From: Arsenicibacter sp965247375
GTDB taxonomy: Bacteria; Bacteroidota; Bacteroidia; Cytophagales; Spirosomataceae
Reading direction: 5' to 3'
Assembly (NCBI GenBank): GCA_965247375.1
Contig: CBDFHU010000087.1
Coordinates: forward strand, 1 to 64,000
DNA length: 64,000 nt
Shown here: positions 20,901-28,342 of the stretch, in pieces
How positions within the stretch are numbered: position 1 is the stretch's first letter
How the letters are laid out: every line of letters starts with the position of its first letter
Notes under the pieces: model-generated
Told to the model about the DNA's origin: nothing
Seen by the model: the letters and a program-made list of their open reading frames with translations, nothing else
Database searches by the model: none
Program-made: the position numbers and the translations under genes

Positions 20901-21309
20901 GAATACCGGGCAGTTTGAGGGTAGCGGGGGCACCCCGAAACACCAGCGAACCACGGCTGAGGACGATCCGGTTTCCGATCATCTCATAGCGGATCGACAG
21001 AGGCTCAAAGAGTTCTGTTAATACACTGGCCAGACTTTCGTTGGACGCCCGCAGCGAAACCTGCCGGTTTGCCTGGATCAAATCAGGACTATACGAGAAC
21101 TTAACGTCGGCTGCTTTTTCCAGCCGGCCAAGTACTTCGCTTATCCGTTTATTGGCGATCTGAAGTGTAATCCGACGATCTAATGCGCCCTGCGCACGTC
21201 CATCGAGTGCGAGGGAAACATTCGTAAATAAAGCTGCTAATATTACTTGTAGTAAAGTTAACTTCATGACAGTCCATCCAATATTCTTGGAGAATAGGTG
21301 TCTTTTCAT
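17983..21309 (-). CDS. SusC/RagA TonB-dependent transporter with STN signalling domain
   Basis: An outer-membrane beta-barrel of 1108 residues. After the signal region comes an STN (secretin/TonB short N-terminal) domain at roughly 45-120 (ITLQIANKRISEVLGRLEKAA, RIVLSRG). Then follow a carboxypeptidase-regulatory-like domain (about 148-225), the SusC signature LNEVVVVGYGTQRR, the plug and the barrel ending in an aromatic-rich strand (FTVGLNVGF). The STN domain is the contact point for FecR-type anti-sigma factors, and a fecR and ECF sigma gene lie directly upstream in the same orientation. The transporter therefore probably signals its own induction. An internal Met at residue 15 is an alternative start. 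Confidence 0.95.
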   Translation of the reverse strand: MKRHLFSKNIGWTVMKLTLLQVILAALFTNVSLALDGRAQGALDRRITLQIANKRISEVLGRLEKAADVKFSYSPDLIQANRQVSLRASNESLASVLTELFEPLSIRYEMIGNRIVLSRGSLVFRGAPATLKLPGIPVSTAMPPLTVRGRVLDETNKPVPSATVLLKGTSTVGTVTDVEGRFSLNVPEGNSVLVISSIGFKSQEVPVNNRLTIDVILESDVRSLNEVVVVGYGTQRRAEVTSAVTSVKVEDFNQGGTRNALDLIQGKVAGLQITRTQGNNPNSGVAIQLRGIVSINGDRSPLVVIDGIPGGNLDLLQQDDIESFDVLKDGSAAAIYGTRANAGVILITTKKGKAGPARFDYSTYAQREVVAKRPRYLTAEEWRNYRNDPTNVKRGQMQDLGASTDFYDLLLDKQNISQYHNLAMSGGSSNSNYRASMYYNEANPITIQNWRRQYGGRLSFNQRGLNDRLTAQVNLATNFNRANLLGGSSGDFENALGRNPTQPVFDTNGKYYEEGSTTNPLGRLNQEKNRRDQQTTSADVRFTLEPIDGLKASVFGALMRDSQNDNEYRRTDSRFSQIGTLNGTPVNGTGYGRKRNYLSNNYTFESTLEYSHRFKEDHSIRALAGYSYQYGVAESFEAANSGFLNNAFEENNLGAGNFIQLGKSSLASGKEDNKLIAFFGRINYDYKDKYLLQFILRREGSSRFGANNKFGNFPAVSAGWNITNEPFMNQYTFINNLKLRAGFGVTGNQGIPNYQSLVRLGTGNLYLNDDGVWRQTYGPNNNPNPNLRWERKNEVNIGLDFGLFNNRLSGAIEVYKRRTTDLLGNFNTQLPPYIQSTLFTNVGTVDNNGIEVTLSGNIMKKGDFRWDMDLMGSAQNNKLVAFSDDVFKVTFLTFGDIGGFGALGPAIRTIEGGPLGSFYGKRFAGFTPEGKWLFYKATGEAVTADKIVPNDDFSYIGNGIPKYYLSWTNNLKYKNFDLTVFFRGKFKFDILNLQQAFSGNKVYLPNNVLLDAITRNNQINDVLQYSDYYLERGDFVKLDNLTLGYNFKFKTPFVRNLRLYATGRNLLTITGYRGLDPEVDDTGLAPGIDGRGFYPRTRSFTVGLNVGF

Positions 21310-21399
21310 AACTTTGAATCGGGTTTTGTTTTTTGGTTAGGCAAAATCTTCCCTGCCATCCGTTTTTCGGATGTTCTACACAGGACCTGGGGATCTTCG

Positions 21400-21437
21400 G
21401 GAGTCAGTGATGGTGGTGCATTACTGACTCCTTTTTT
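21400..21437. terminator. Hairpin in the fecR-susC gap, with a T-run on the plus strand
   Basis: GGAGTCAGTGA (21400-21410) pairs with TTACTGACTCC (21421-21431). Six T follow on the plus strand, so the element would stop transcription entering from the susC side rather than from fecR. On the minus strand it is a stem-loop between fecR and susC. Its role is uncertain. Confidence 0.55.
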
Positions 21438-21523
21438 ATTGATAACGTGGTTAAGCCATCGTAAACGTATAGTATTAGTTAGTAATTCAGGGTTTTCAGA
21501 AACAGGGCATCAGGAAATCAGGA

Positions 21524-22657
21524 TCAAGGGTGGCAGCCTCTTCCGGATACGACAATCTGCGTAGCCTGTATGTCCCAGTTGGCTTCGACAGTCGCACAGA
21601 TGATGTCGAGTTTTTGTGCCAGCGTTCCTTCCCGTAAGTCAGCGGTCAGGCGGCAGTTGCCGACTGCCTGATTGGAAAAAATAACCGGCAATCCATACGA
21701 TCGTTCAATGTCTTTAAATACCTCCCGGACCGGCACTGCCTGATAATCTGCGTTGACGGGCTGGAACGCAAGCGCTTTGGCATCACTTGTTTCGTTCGGT
21801 CTGGTCTGTACCAAACGGGCATCTGTACGGGTGTATACAGCCTGCTCGTTTGGTGACAGAACCATTCCGGTCAATTTATCAGAAGTAAGTTGTTCGGGTG
21901 CACGTGTAATGTCTGCCTGTGGGAAAACCGATACCCGGCCTGACCGGACGGTAACCACAACATCTTTGGCGCCACTGTAGGCGCGGACATTAAAACTGGT
22001 GCCTAATACCTTCGTTACAAGATCGTTGGCATAGACAATAAAGGGTTTGTGTGAATCTTTGGCTACGTCGAAATAAGCTTCGCCTTCAAGAGTAACTTCC
22101 CGGCGATTGCCCGACAACGTTTTGTCGTAAGTCAGGCGGCTGTTTTTTTGTAGAATAACAGAGCTGCCGTCCGTCAGTACGACGAACACAGGCTGTTGGG
22201 TAGCATTTACTTTTTCGACAAGTTGTGGTGGTGTTGACGTAGCAGATTGGTGAGTCAGCGTTTTCTGAAACGGTGCCGTAGTGGGGTAGAGCAGCCACCC
22301 GCTTAGCCCGGCAACCACCGCAACGGAGGCCGCTGCGACCCAGCGGAACCGGCCCCATACCGGACGGACAACCGGTTCGGGCGTCAGGTCCGTTTCCTGG
22401 TTCTGTACAATTTGCCGGTGAATGGCCTGCCAGATAGCATCCTCTTCTCCCTGGTTAGCAGGGCCTGCCAGCCGGGTAGTAACCTCGCTCAGTTTATGGA
22501 CGAGATCAATCGCCTGCCGGACCGTTTCCCGTTTTTCGGGATGCTGGTCCAGAAAGAGCTGCCAGTATTTCGAAGAGGCCTCGTCGGGGCTCTTTACCCA
22601 TTGCCGGAAATAAGAATCGGCAACAAAATCCTCCCGTCGGTAATTAGTTTCTTTCAT
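21524..22657 (-). CDS. FecR-family anti-sigma factor
   Basis: A 377-residue protein. The cytoplasmic N-terminus (about 1-105) carries the sigma-binding helices. A single membrane segment follows (WVAAASVAVVAGLSGWLL, about 109-127). The periplasmic FecR sandwich contains LTDGSSVILQKNSRLTY, EGEAYFDVAKDSHKPFIVYA and VLGTSFNVRAY. The C-terminal domain of the DUF4974 type (VPVREVFKDIERSYGLPVIFS) contacts the STN domain of the transporter. It lies between the ECF sigma gene and the STN-bearing susC on the same strand, the usual order of a trans-envelope signalling cassette. The gap to the sigma gene is 68 bp. Confidence 0.93.
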   Translation of the reverse strand: MKETNYRREDFVADSYFRQWVKSPDEASSKYWQLFLDQHPEKRETVRQAIDLVHKLSEVTTRLAGPANQGEEDAIWQAIHRQIVQNQETDLTPEPVVRPVWGRFRWVAAASVAVVAGLSGWLLYPTTAPFQKTLTHQSATSTPPQLVEKVNATQQPVFVVLTDGSSVILQKNSRLTYDKTLSGNRREVTLEGEAYFDVAKDSHKPFIVYANDLVTKVLGTSFNVRAYSGAKDVVVTVRSGRVSVFPQADITRAPEQLTSDKLTGMVLSPNEQAVYTRTDARLVQTRPNETSDAKALAFQPVNADYQAVPVREVFKDIERSYGLPVIFSNQAVGNCRLTADLREGTLAQKLDIICATVEANWDIQATQIVVSGRGCHP

Positions 22658-22725
22658 GCTTCAGGCACCGTTCTACAGACAATAGAGCGGAAGGAGCCGG
22701 AATAACTCATGAATTTTAAAAAAAA

Positions 22726-23346
22726 TTAAAAATAGTTTAAAAAGATGCAGATGATCAGCGAGAAATCGGTGAGCGAAACCCGCAGGGAGGCAAACGCACG
22801 GTTGAGATTATTGATTACAGACTGATGATTGATGCCCATGATCCGGGCAATCTCGTCGTTACTGAAGTTGTGAAAGAAGGCCAGCATAATGGCTTCCCGC
22901 TGCCGGTTCGGCAGGGCCTCGATGGCGCGTTGCAGCCGGAGCTGCTGATCCGTCAAGGCTTCTTCTTCGGTAAGAACCAGTTCAATGGATGGGGTAAGTA
23001 ACAGTTCTTCGTCAATAGGCGCTTCTTCTGTGCTGACAGTCAGGTTTTTTTGCTGAAGACTGGTAAGCCGGTTACGCAGGACGCGGAACAGGTAAAACTT
23101 GATTGTATGAAGATCACGGAGATTTTCACGGCGCTTCCAGATCTCTATAAATACGTCCTGAATGGCGTCTTTGACCAGATCATGATCGGTTGACAGGCGT
23201 TTGCCGTAGCCGAGCAGGGCCGATGAGTGAGTCCGGTAGATTTGCTCAAATGCCTCTATATCTCCTTGCCGGAAAGCATCCCAGAGGACTGATTCGTTGT
23301 GATATGTAGACAAGTTTGCCAAAAAGTAGTACCAGTCATTGAGCAA
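22726..23346 (-). CDS. ECF sigma-70 factor of a SusC/FecR signalling system
   Basis: About 206 residues. Region 2 is DAIQDVFIEIWKRRENLRD; region 4 is LPNRQREAIMLAFFHNFSNDEIARIMGINHQSVINNLNRA. It should direct RNA polymerase to the downstream susCD-GH92 locus when released by the FecR protein. No ATG exists at the N-terminus in this frame: the first usable codon is TTG at 23346, and other TTG codons lie 8 and 11 codons later, so the exact start is unsettled. A good -7 box (23355-23362) lies so close that the message would have almost no leader. The C-terminus is hydrophobic (LIICIFLNYF), which is unusual for a soluble sigma factor. Confidence 0.9.
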   Translation of the reverse strand: MLNDWYYFLANLSTYHNESVLWDAFRQGDIEAFEQIYRTHSSALLGYGKRLSTDHDLVKDAIQDVFIEIWKRRENLRDLHTIKFYLFRVLRNRLTSLQQKNLTVSTEEAPIDEELLLTPSIELVLTEEEALTDQQLRLQRAIEALPNRQREAIMLAFFHNFSNDEIARIMGINHQSVINNLNRAFASLRVSLTDFSLIICIFLNYF

Positions 23347-23354
23347 CTATCCTA

Positions 23355-23362
23355 CAAATTTA
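23355..23362 (-). promoter_or_regulatory. Bacteroidota -7 box for the ECF sigma gene
   Basis: The reverse strand reads TAAATTTG, a perfect match to TAnnTTTG. It lies 9-16 bp before the TTG start, implying a near-leaderless transcript or use of a later start codon. Confidence 0.55.
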
Positions 23363-23483
23363 ACACAAAAAAACCGGTTTTGGTTAGTCCAGGGAAAACT
23401 TGCAATTGCCATATTGGCAGATAGAAATCGTGGGGTAACAACACGGTAAGTAAAGTCTGTTTTAAAAAAAGAGGAGAGTTTCC

Positions 23484-23491
23484 TAAGTTTG
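23484..23491 (+). promoter_or_regulatory. Bacteroidota -7 box for rhaM
   Basis: TAAGTTTG matches TAnnTTTG and lies 53 bp before the rhaM ATG. No clear -33 TTTG is present. Confidence 0.5.
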
Positions 23492-23543
23492 GCCCCCAAT
23501 TTGCTGAAGATCATCCGAAATCGTTTACCCCAACCCGGAAATT

Positions 23544-23858
23544 ATGGAAGAAATTGCGTTTACCATGCAGCTTAAGCCTGGCGTTGACGCCGAATACAAG
23601 CGCCGGCATGACGAAATATGGCCTGAATTATCGGCCTTACTGACCGGGGCCGGAGTCCGTGATTATTCAATTTTTCTGGACCGCCCGACGGGTCGCCTGT
23701 TTGCCGTTCAGAAGCGGGTCGCCGGCCATACGACCGACACCCTGCCCGGCCTCGACATCATGAAACGCTGGTGGGATTACATGGCCGACCTCATGGATAC
23801 TAATCCCGATAATTCTCCGGTGGTGACGCCACTCGAACGGGTCTTTCATATGGACTAA
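23544..23858 (+). CDS. rhaM: L-rhamnose mutarotase
   Basis: A 104-residue cytoplasmic protein of normal family length. Conserved features are the N-terminal MQLKPGVDAEYKRRHDEIWPEL segment with its His and Tyr, YSIFLD, and the C-terminal RWWDYMADLM followed by a PL-VFHMD ending. RhaM interconverts the alpha and beta anomers of L-rhamnose before isomerisation. No rhaA, rhaB or rhaD gene is nearby, so it is separated from the rest of the pathway. The only rhamnose-linked partner in the window is the GH106-like gene at 3.0 kb. It is divergent from the sigma gene. Confidence 0.9.
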   Translation: MEEIAFTMQLKPGVDAEYKRRHDEIWPELSALLTGAGVRDYSIFLDRPTGRLFAVQKRVAGHTTDTLPGLDIMKRWWDYMADLMDTNPDNSPVVTPLERVFHMD

Positions 23859-23915
23859 CGGTTCATTCGATAATGCCGCCTCAATCTATTTGTATTAAAA
23901 GTCGTTAACTGAATA

Positions 23916-24878
23916 ATGAATACGCGTGTACTACCCCGGAAAGCAATGTGGAACGGAATGAGGAAAGGGCAGCAACTGGTGCTTTACACAGTACTATGGA
24001 CGCTGGCGGCGGGTATCCTGCAGCCGGCCATGAGTAAACCCAAAAAAGAAATGGCCGTTACCAAAACGACGGCTGTGAAAAGCACGACCCGGGCGGCATC
24101 GGCCAAACGGCTGGACAGCAAAAAAACAACAACAGCGGTCAGTGTGGTAAACATGCCCTTGCTGGGTGAAAAGTATGCCCGGGTTGTGGTGAAAGACCAG
24201 AAGCTGAGCGGAGCCGTGTTTTATCTGGCTCCCGGTCATGGCGGTCCCGATCCGGGAGCAATCGGGCAGTACGGCGAACATAAACTGGCCGAAGATGAGT
24301 ATGCCTATGACGTAACCATCCGGCTGGCGCGGGTACTGGTAGAGCACGGTGCTAAGGTGTACATGACAGTACAGGACAAAAACGACGGTATCCGCGACGA
24401 AAAAATCCTGAAACTTGACCGCGATGAGGTTGCCTACCCGAATTTACCCATTCCGCTCAATCAGACGGCACGGCTGAAACAGGGAACGGATGCCGTGAAC
24501 CGGCTACATAAACAACATAAAAACGCCTACCAGCGGGTGCTGGCCATTCACGTTGACAGCCGGAGCGAGCGCGAGATGATTGATGTGTTTTTCTACCATC
24601 ATCAGGATAGTATAGCCGGTAAACGCCTTGCTACCACGTTGCAGCAGCGTTTTGGGAACTGCTACCGGCGCTGCCAGCCTAACCGCTCGTATTTGGGCAG
24701 TGTGTCGGAACGCAGTAGCCTGTATGTGGTCAAAAACAGCCATCCACCGACCGTATTCATTGAATTAGGCAATATTCAGAATACCAAAGACCAGCGCCGT
24801 TTCCTGATTGCCGACAACCGGCAGGCGCTGGCGAACTGGATTTATGAAGGCATTCAGGCCGACTATAAGCGGCAGTAA
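23916..24878 (+). CDS. N-acetylmuramoyl-L-alanine amidase (Amidase_3)
   Basis: A protein of 320 residues. After an N-terminal hydrophobic segment (VLYTVLWTLAAGILQPAMS) comes a basic Ala/Lys/Thr-rich stretch and then the zinc amidase domain from about residue 100. Zinc and catalytic landmarks are APGHGGPDPGAIG (His), the Glu in AEDEYAYDVTIRLA, AIHVDS (His) and the C-terminal FIELGNIQN (Glu). Such enzymes cut the bond between MurNAc and the stem peptide in the periplasm. An internal Met-Arg-Lys at about residue 14 is another possible start. It follows rhaM by 57 bp, though the functions are unrelated, and is followed by a hairpin terminator. Confidence 0.88.
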   Translation: MNTRVLPRKAMWNGMRKGQQLVLYTVLWTLAAGILQPAMSKPKKEMAVTKTTAVKSTTRAASAKRLDSKKTTTAVSVVNMPLLGEKYARVVVKDQKLSGAVFYLAPGHGGPDPGAIGQYGEHKLAEDEYAYDVTIRLARVLVEHGAKVYMTVQDKNDGIRDEKILKLDRDEVAYPNLPIPLNQTARLKQGTDAVNRLHKQHKNAYQRVLAIHVDSRSEREMIDVFFYHHQDSIAGKRLATTLQQRFGNCYRRCQPNRSYLGSVSERSSLYVVKNSHPPTVFIELGNIQNTKDQRRFLIADNRQALANWIYEGIQADYKRQ

Positions 24879-24900
24879 GCATTAGATAACAACAGTCCGG

Positions 24901-24945
24901 AAGCCGGGCGATTGGTCTCCTCATAGCAGGCCGGTCGCCCGGCTT
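24901..24945 (+). terminator. Hairpin terminator after the amidase gene
   Basis: AAGCCGGGCGATTGG (24901-24915) pairs with CCGGTCGCCCGGCTT (24931-24945), allowing G-T pairs. Only a short T tract follows. The remaining gap to the next gene at 25150 holds AT-rich, promoter-like sequence but no confident box. Confidence 0.7.
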
Positions 24946-25149
24946 TCTGCATGTTGACGGTCTGAGAGCAGGTCGGTGACTGTATAAAAATGATACAATA
25001 CATATGTCCTGGCAATGACTTACAAATTCAAAAAATAATCATAACAGGTAAGTACGGGAGGGTAAACGGGCTGGTTTAAGTCAAATTTGTAGCTATTAAA
25101 GTACCATTTGGTCAATACTATCAGTTTGAAACCTTTGATTTGATATACT

Positions 25150-28100
25150 ATGAGGAGATTGTTCTATGTATGTTCGTTCGCCTTGAGTGCGCTGTTGCTG
25201 CTGAGCAGTATGGCGATGGCTCAGGTGATCACGGGTGTTGTCACAACATCCGAAAACGGTGAACCGCTTCCGGGCGTAAACGTGGTGCAGAAGGGCTCAA
25301 GTTCAGGAGCTGTAACGGATGCGAAGGGAGCTTACATCCTGAAACTAAACAACGCGGGGAATGCGGTGCTGACATTCTCCTTCATTGGCTATGTGACGCA
25401 GGAAATTCCGGTCAAAAGCCAGTCAGTTATTAATATTAAACTGGAACCAGATACCAAATCGCTGAGCGAAGTCGTGGTTATCGGGTACGGTACGGCGAAA
25501 AAAGCAGACGTGACTGGTGCGGTGGCGTCGTTCAATGCCAAAACCATTGACCAGCGGCCGATTCTCCGCGTCGATCAGGCATTGGTGGGACAGATGGCCG
25601 GTGTGCAGGTAAAACAGACGAGCGGTGCGCTCGGCAAAGGCTTCAGTATTCAGGTGCGTGGTACGGGATCGATCACGGCCGGTAACGAGCCGTTGTATGT
25701 CATTGATGGTTTTCCGCTGGCAACGGCCCGCCCGAACGGATCGGGTAACTTTGCCACCGGTAACCCGCTGGATAACATCAACCCGAACGACATTGAATCG
25801 ATTCAGGTCCTGAAAGATGCTGCGGCAGCGGCGATCTACGGGTCGAGAGCCGCCAACGGGGTGGTCCTGATTACGACCAAACGCGGTCAGTCGGGCCGGC
25901 CGAAAGTAACGCTGAATACCTTTACGGGCTACATGGAGCGTAGCCGGAAACTGGACATGCTGAGTGCCGATGAGTGGGTTGACCGCGCGACGGAAATGAT
26001 CAACGCCCAGTGGGTGGCTTCGGCTCCGAACCGGACTGCTTCGCAAACCAACGAGCAGCGCCGCGTTATTCTCGGCCTGCCGGTTGGTCAGGTAAATACA
26101 ACCTACATGACCGACGATCGTTGGGCACAACCAGGGCATCCGGGCCTGCGCTATATTGACTGGCAGGATGAGGCTTTCCGGAAAGGCTTGACCCAGAACC
26201 ACCAGCTGTCGGCGAGTGGCGGCAATGAGTTTGTACGTTATTATATATCAGGCAACTACGTCCGTCAGGAGGGTATGGTGATCAACACCGACTATACCGC
26301 GTATTCGGCACGGGCCAACGTGGAAGTAAATGCCAGCAAAAAGCTGAAACTGGGTCTGAACATTGCGCCGACCTACTCGGTCAACAACGATCCGGGCGTG
26401 GAAGGTAAAGACAACATTCTGCACCAGATGGTGAGCTTTACGCCGGTGCAGGAAGATACCATGGGCGTATACCCGAACGTCGGTAATAACGGCCAGTATC
26501 GCTGGAGCGTGTCGCCGAACAGCCCGATCGGTAAGTTGCAGAATATCATCGGCGAAACAAAACGGTTCCGTACACTGACCTCGACCTACGCCGATTACCA
26601 GATCATTCCGGGGCTGAATTTCCGGACAACGATCAACCTGGATAACACGGATAACGCCTCGAAATCCTACACACCGTATAGCGTAGCCGGTTCGTACCAG
26701 ACCCGTCTGGCGCAGCTGACGACTCTGACTTCGGGCTCGTTCAGTACGTACCGGAAGCGGACGTTTGTTAACGAAAATACGCTGACCTACAGCAAACTGT
26801 TTGCCGACAAGCACGACGTAACCGTGCTGGCCGGGCTTTCGTACAACTCCGATAAAATTGAATCGGCTTCGCTAAGTTCAAACGGAGGCTACAGCAGCAA
26901 TGCCATTACGACGCTGAACGCTGCCAACGGCGTAACCGGCAACACATCCGAAGCCCGCAACGTACTGATTTCGTACTTCGGCCGTGTCCAGTATAGTTAC
27001 GCCAGCAAGTACCTGTTATCAGCCAGTATCCGCCGCGACGGTTCGTCGCGCTTCGGGGCCAATACCCGCTGGGGTGTATTCCCGTCGGCATCGGCCGGCT
27101 GGCGTGTATCGGAAGAGGCGTTTATGAAGGCCATTCCGGTAATCAACGACCTGAAACTGCGGGCCAGCTGGGGTACGTCGGGGAACTACAACATCGGTGA
27201 TTACAGCACCATCCCGACCCTGGGCACGTATAACTACACGTTCAACAATGTGGCTGCCGTTGGTCAGGCACCGGCGGGTGTAACCAACCCGGATCTGGGC
27301 TGGGAAAACTCGCGGACATTTGACGTTGGTCTGGATGTATCGGTGCTCAATAACCGTATCTCGGCCGCGTTCGATGTGTACAATAAGCTGAATACGAATC
27401 TGTTATTGAACGTGCCGCTGCCGGGCGCAACCGGCTTCGCTTCGTACCTGAGCAACGCGGGCAGTGTGCGGAATACGGGCTGGGAAATCGAACTGAATAC
27501 CCGTAACACCACCGGTGCCCTGAAGTGGAATACCTCACTTAATTTCAGCCACAACGCCAATAAGGTGGTTTCGCTGGCAGGCGGGGTAGATCAGATCCTG
27601 ATCCCGTCGTCATTCGATATTTCGCATTCAATCCTGAAACTCGGTCAGCCGCTTTACAGCATCTACGTGGTGAAGCAGACTGGTATTCTGAGCCAGCAGG
27701 ACATCGACAACAAAGCGGCTTTGTATGGTTCAGAGACCGTTGGTGATCCGAAATACTTCGATGCTAACGGTGACGGTGTCATTGATGCCAATGACCGTGT
27801 GATTGTGGGCCGGCCAACGCCGAAATACATGTGGGGTATTACCAACACCCTCCGCTACAAAGGCTTTGACCTGACGGTGCTGGTACAGGGCCAGAACGGC
27901 GGCTCCATCTACTCGCTGCTGGGCCGTGCGCTGGGCCGGACCGGTCAGGGCTTTACCGACAACGCGCTGGGCTTCTACCGTGACCGCTGGCGGTCGCCGT
28001 CTGACCCGGGCGATGGGGTTGTCAGTAAGGCGTATTCAACATTCGGCCGGATCAAAAACACCGACTGGCTGTATTCATCGGATTACGTACGGGTCCGGAA

Positions 28101-28332
28101 CATTACGCTGGGCTACGATCTGGGTAGCCTGATGAAGACTAAGTTCGTACAGGGCGCACGGATTTACATGACGGCTGAAAACTTCTTCGGTTTTGACAAA
28201 TACAAGGGTGGTTTCAACCCGGAAGCGTCAAACACTGACCTGTCAGGTAGTTCGCAGTACCCTGAGCCGGGCGATTACGGTGGGTTGCCACTGCCCCGGT
28301 CACTGGTCTTCGGTCTGAACGTAACGTTTTAA
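25150..28332 (+). CDS. SusC/RagA TonB-dependent transporter (second locus, no STN domain)
   Basis: A 1060-residue outer-membrane protein. The signal peptide ends AMAQ. A carboxypeptidase-regulatory-like domain follows immediately (VITGVVTTSENGEPLPGVNVV to about residue 100). Then come the signature LSEVVVIGYGTAKKADVTGAV, the plug (VRGTGSITAGNEPLYVIDGFPL, KDAAAAAIYGSRAANGVVLITTK) and the barrel ending PRSLVFGLNVTF. Unlike the susC at 18-21 kb it lacks an STN domain and has no sigma/FecR genes beside it, so it is regulated in another way. It is followed 10 bp later by its susD. Confidence 0.95.
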   Translation: MRRLFYVCSFALSALLLLSSMAMAQVITGVVTTSENGEPLPGVNVVQKGSSSGAVTDAKGAYILKLNNAGNAVLTFSFIGYVTQEIPVKSQSVINIKLEPDTKSLSEVVVIGYGTAKKADVTGAVASFNAKTIDQRPILRVDQALVGQMAGVQVKQTSGALGKGFSIQVRGTGSITAGNEPLYVIDGFPLATARPNGSGNFATGNPLDNINPNDIESIQVLKDAAAAAIYGSRAANGVVLITTKRGQSGRPKVTLNTFTGYMERSRKLDMLSADEWVDRATEMINAQWVASAPNRTASQTNEQRRVILGLPVGQVNTTYMTDDRWAQPGHPGLRYIDWQDEAFRKGLTQNHQLSASGGNEFVRYYISGNYVRQEGMVINTDYTAYSARANVEVNASKKLKLGLNIAPTYSVNNDPGVEGKDNILHQMVSFTPVQEDTMGVYPNVGNNGQYRWSVSPNSPIGKLQNIIGETKRFRTLTSTYADYQIIPGLNFRTTINLDNTDNASKSYTPYSVAGSYQTRLAQLTTLTSGSFSTYRKRTFVNENTLTYSKLFADKHDVTVLAGLSYNSDKIESASLSSNGGYSSNAITTLNAANGVTGNTSEARNVLISYFGRVQYSYASKYLLSASIRRDGSSRFGANTRWGVFPSASAGWRVSEEAFMKAIPVINDLKLRASWGTSGNYNIGDYSTIPTLGTYNYTFNNVAAVGQAPAGVTNPDLGWENSRTFDVGLDVSVLNNRISAAFDVYNKLNTNLLLNVPLPGATGFASYLSNAGSVRNTGWEIELNTRNTTGALKWNTSLNFSHNANKVVSLAGGVDQILIPSSFDISHSILKLGQPLYSIYVVKQTGILSQQDIDNKAALYGSETVGDPKYFDANGDGVIDANDRVIVGRPTPKYMWGITNTLRYKGFDLTVLVQGQNGGSIYSLLGRALGRTGQGFTDNALGFYRDRWRSPSDPGDGVVSKAYSTFGRIKNTDWLYSSDYVRVRNITLGYDLGSLMKTKFVQGARIYMTAENFFGFDKYKGGFNPEASNTDLSGSSQYPEPGDYGGLPLPRSLVFGLNVTF

Positions 28333-28342
28333 TAAAACAAAC

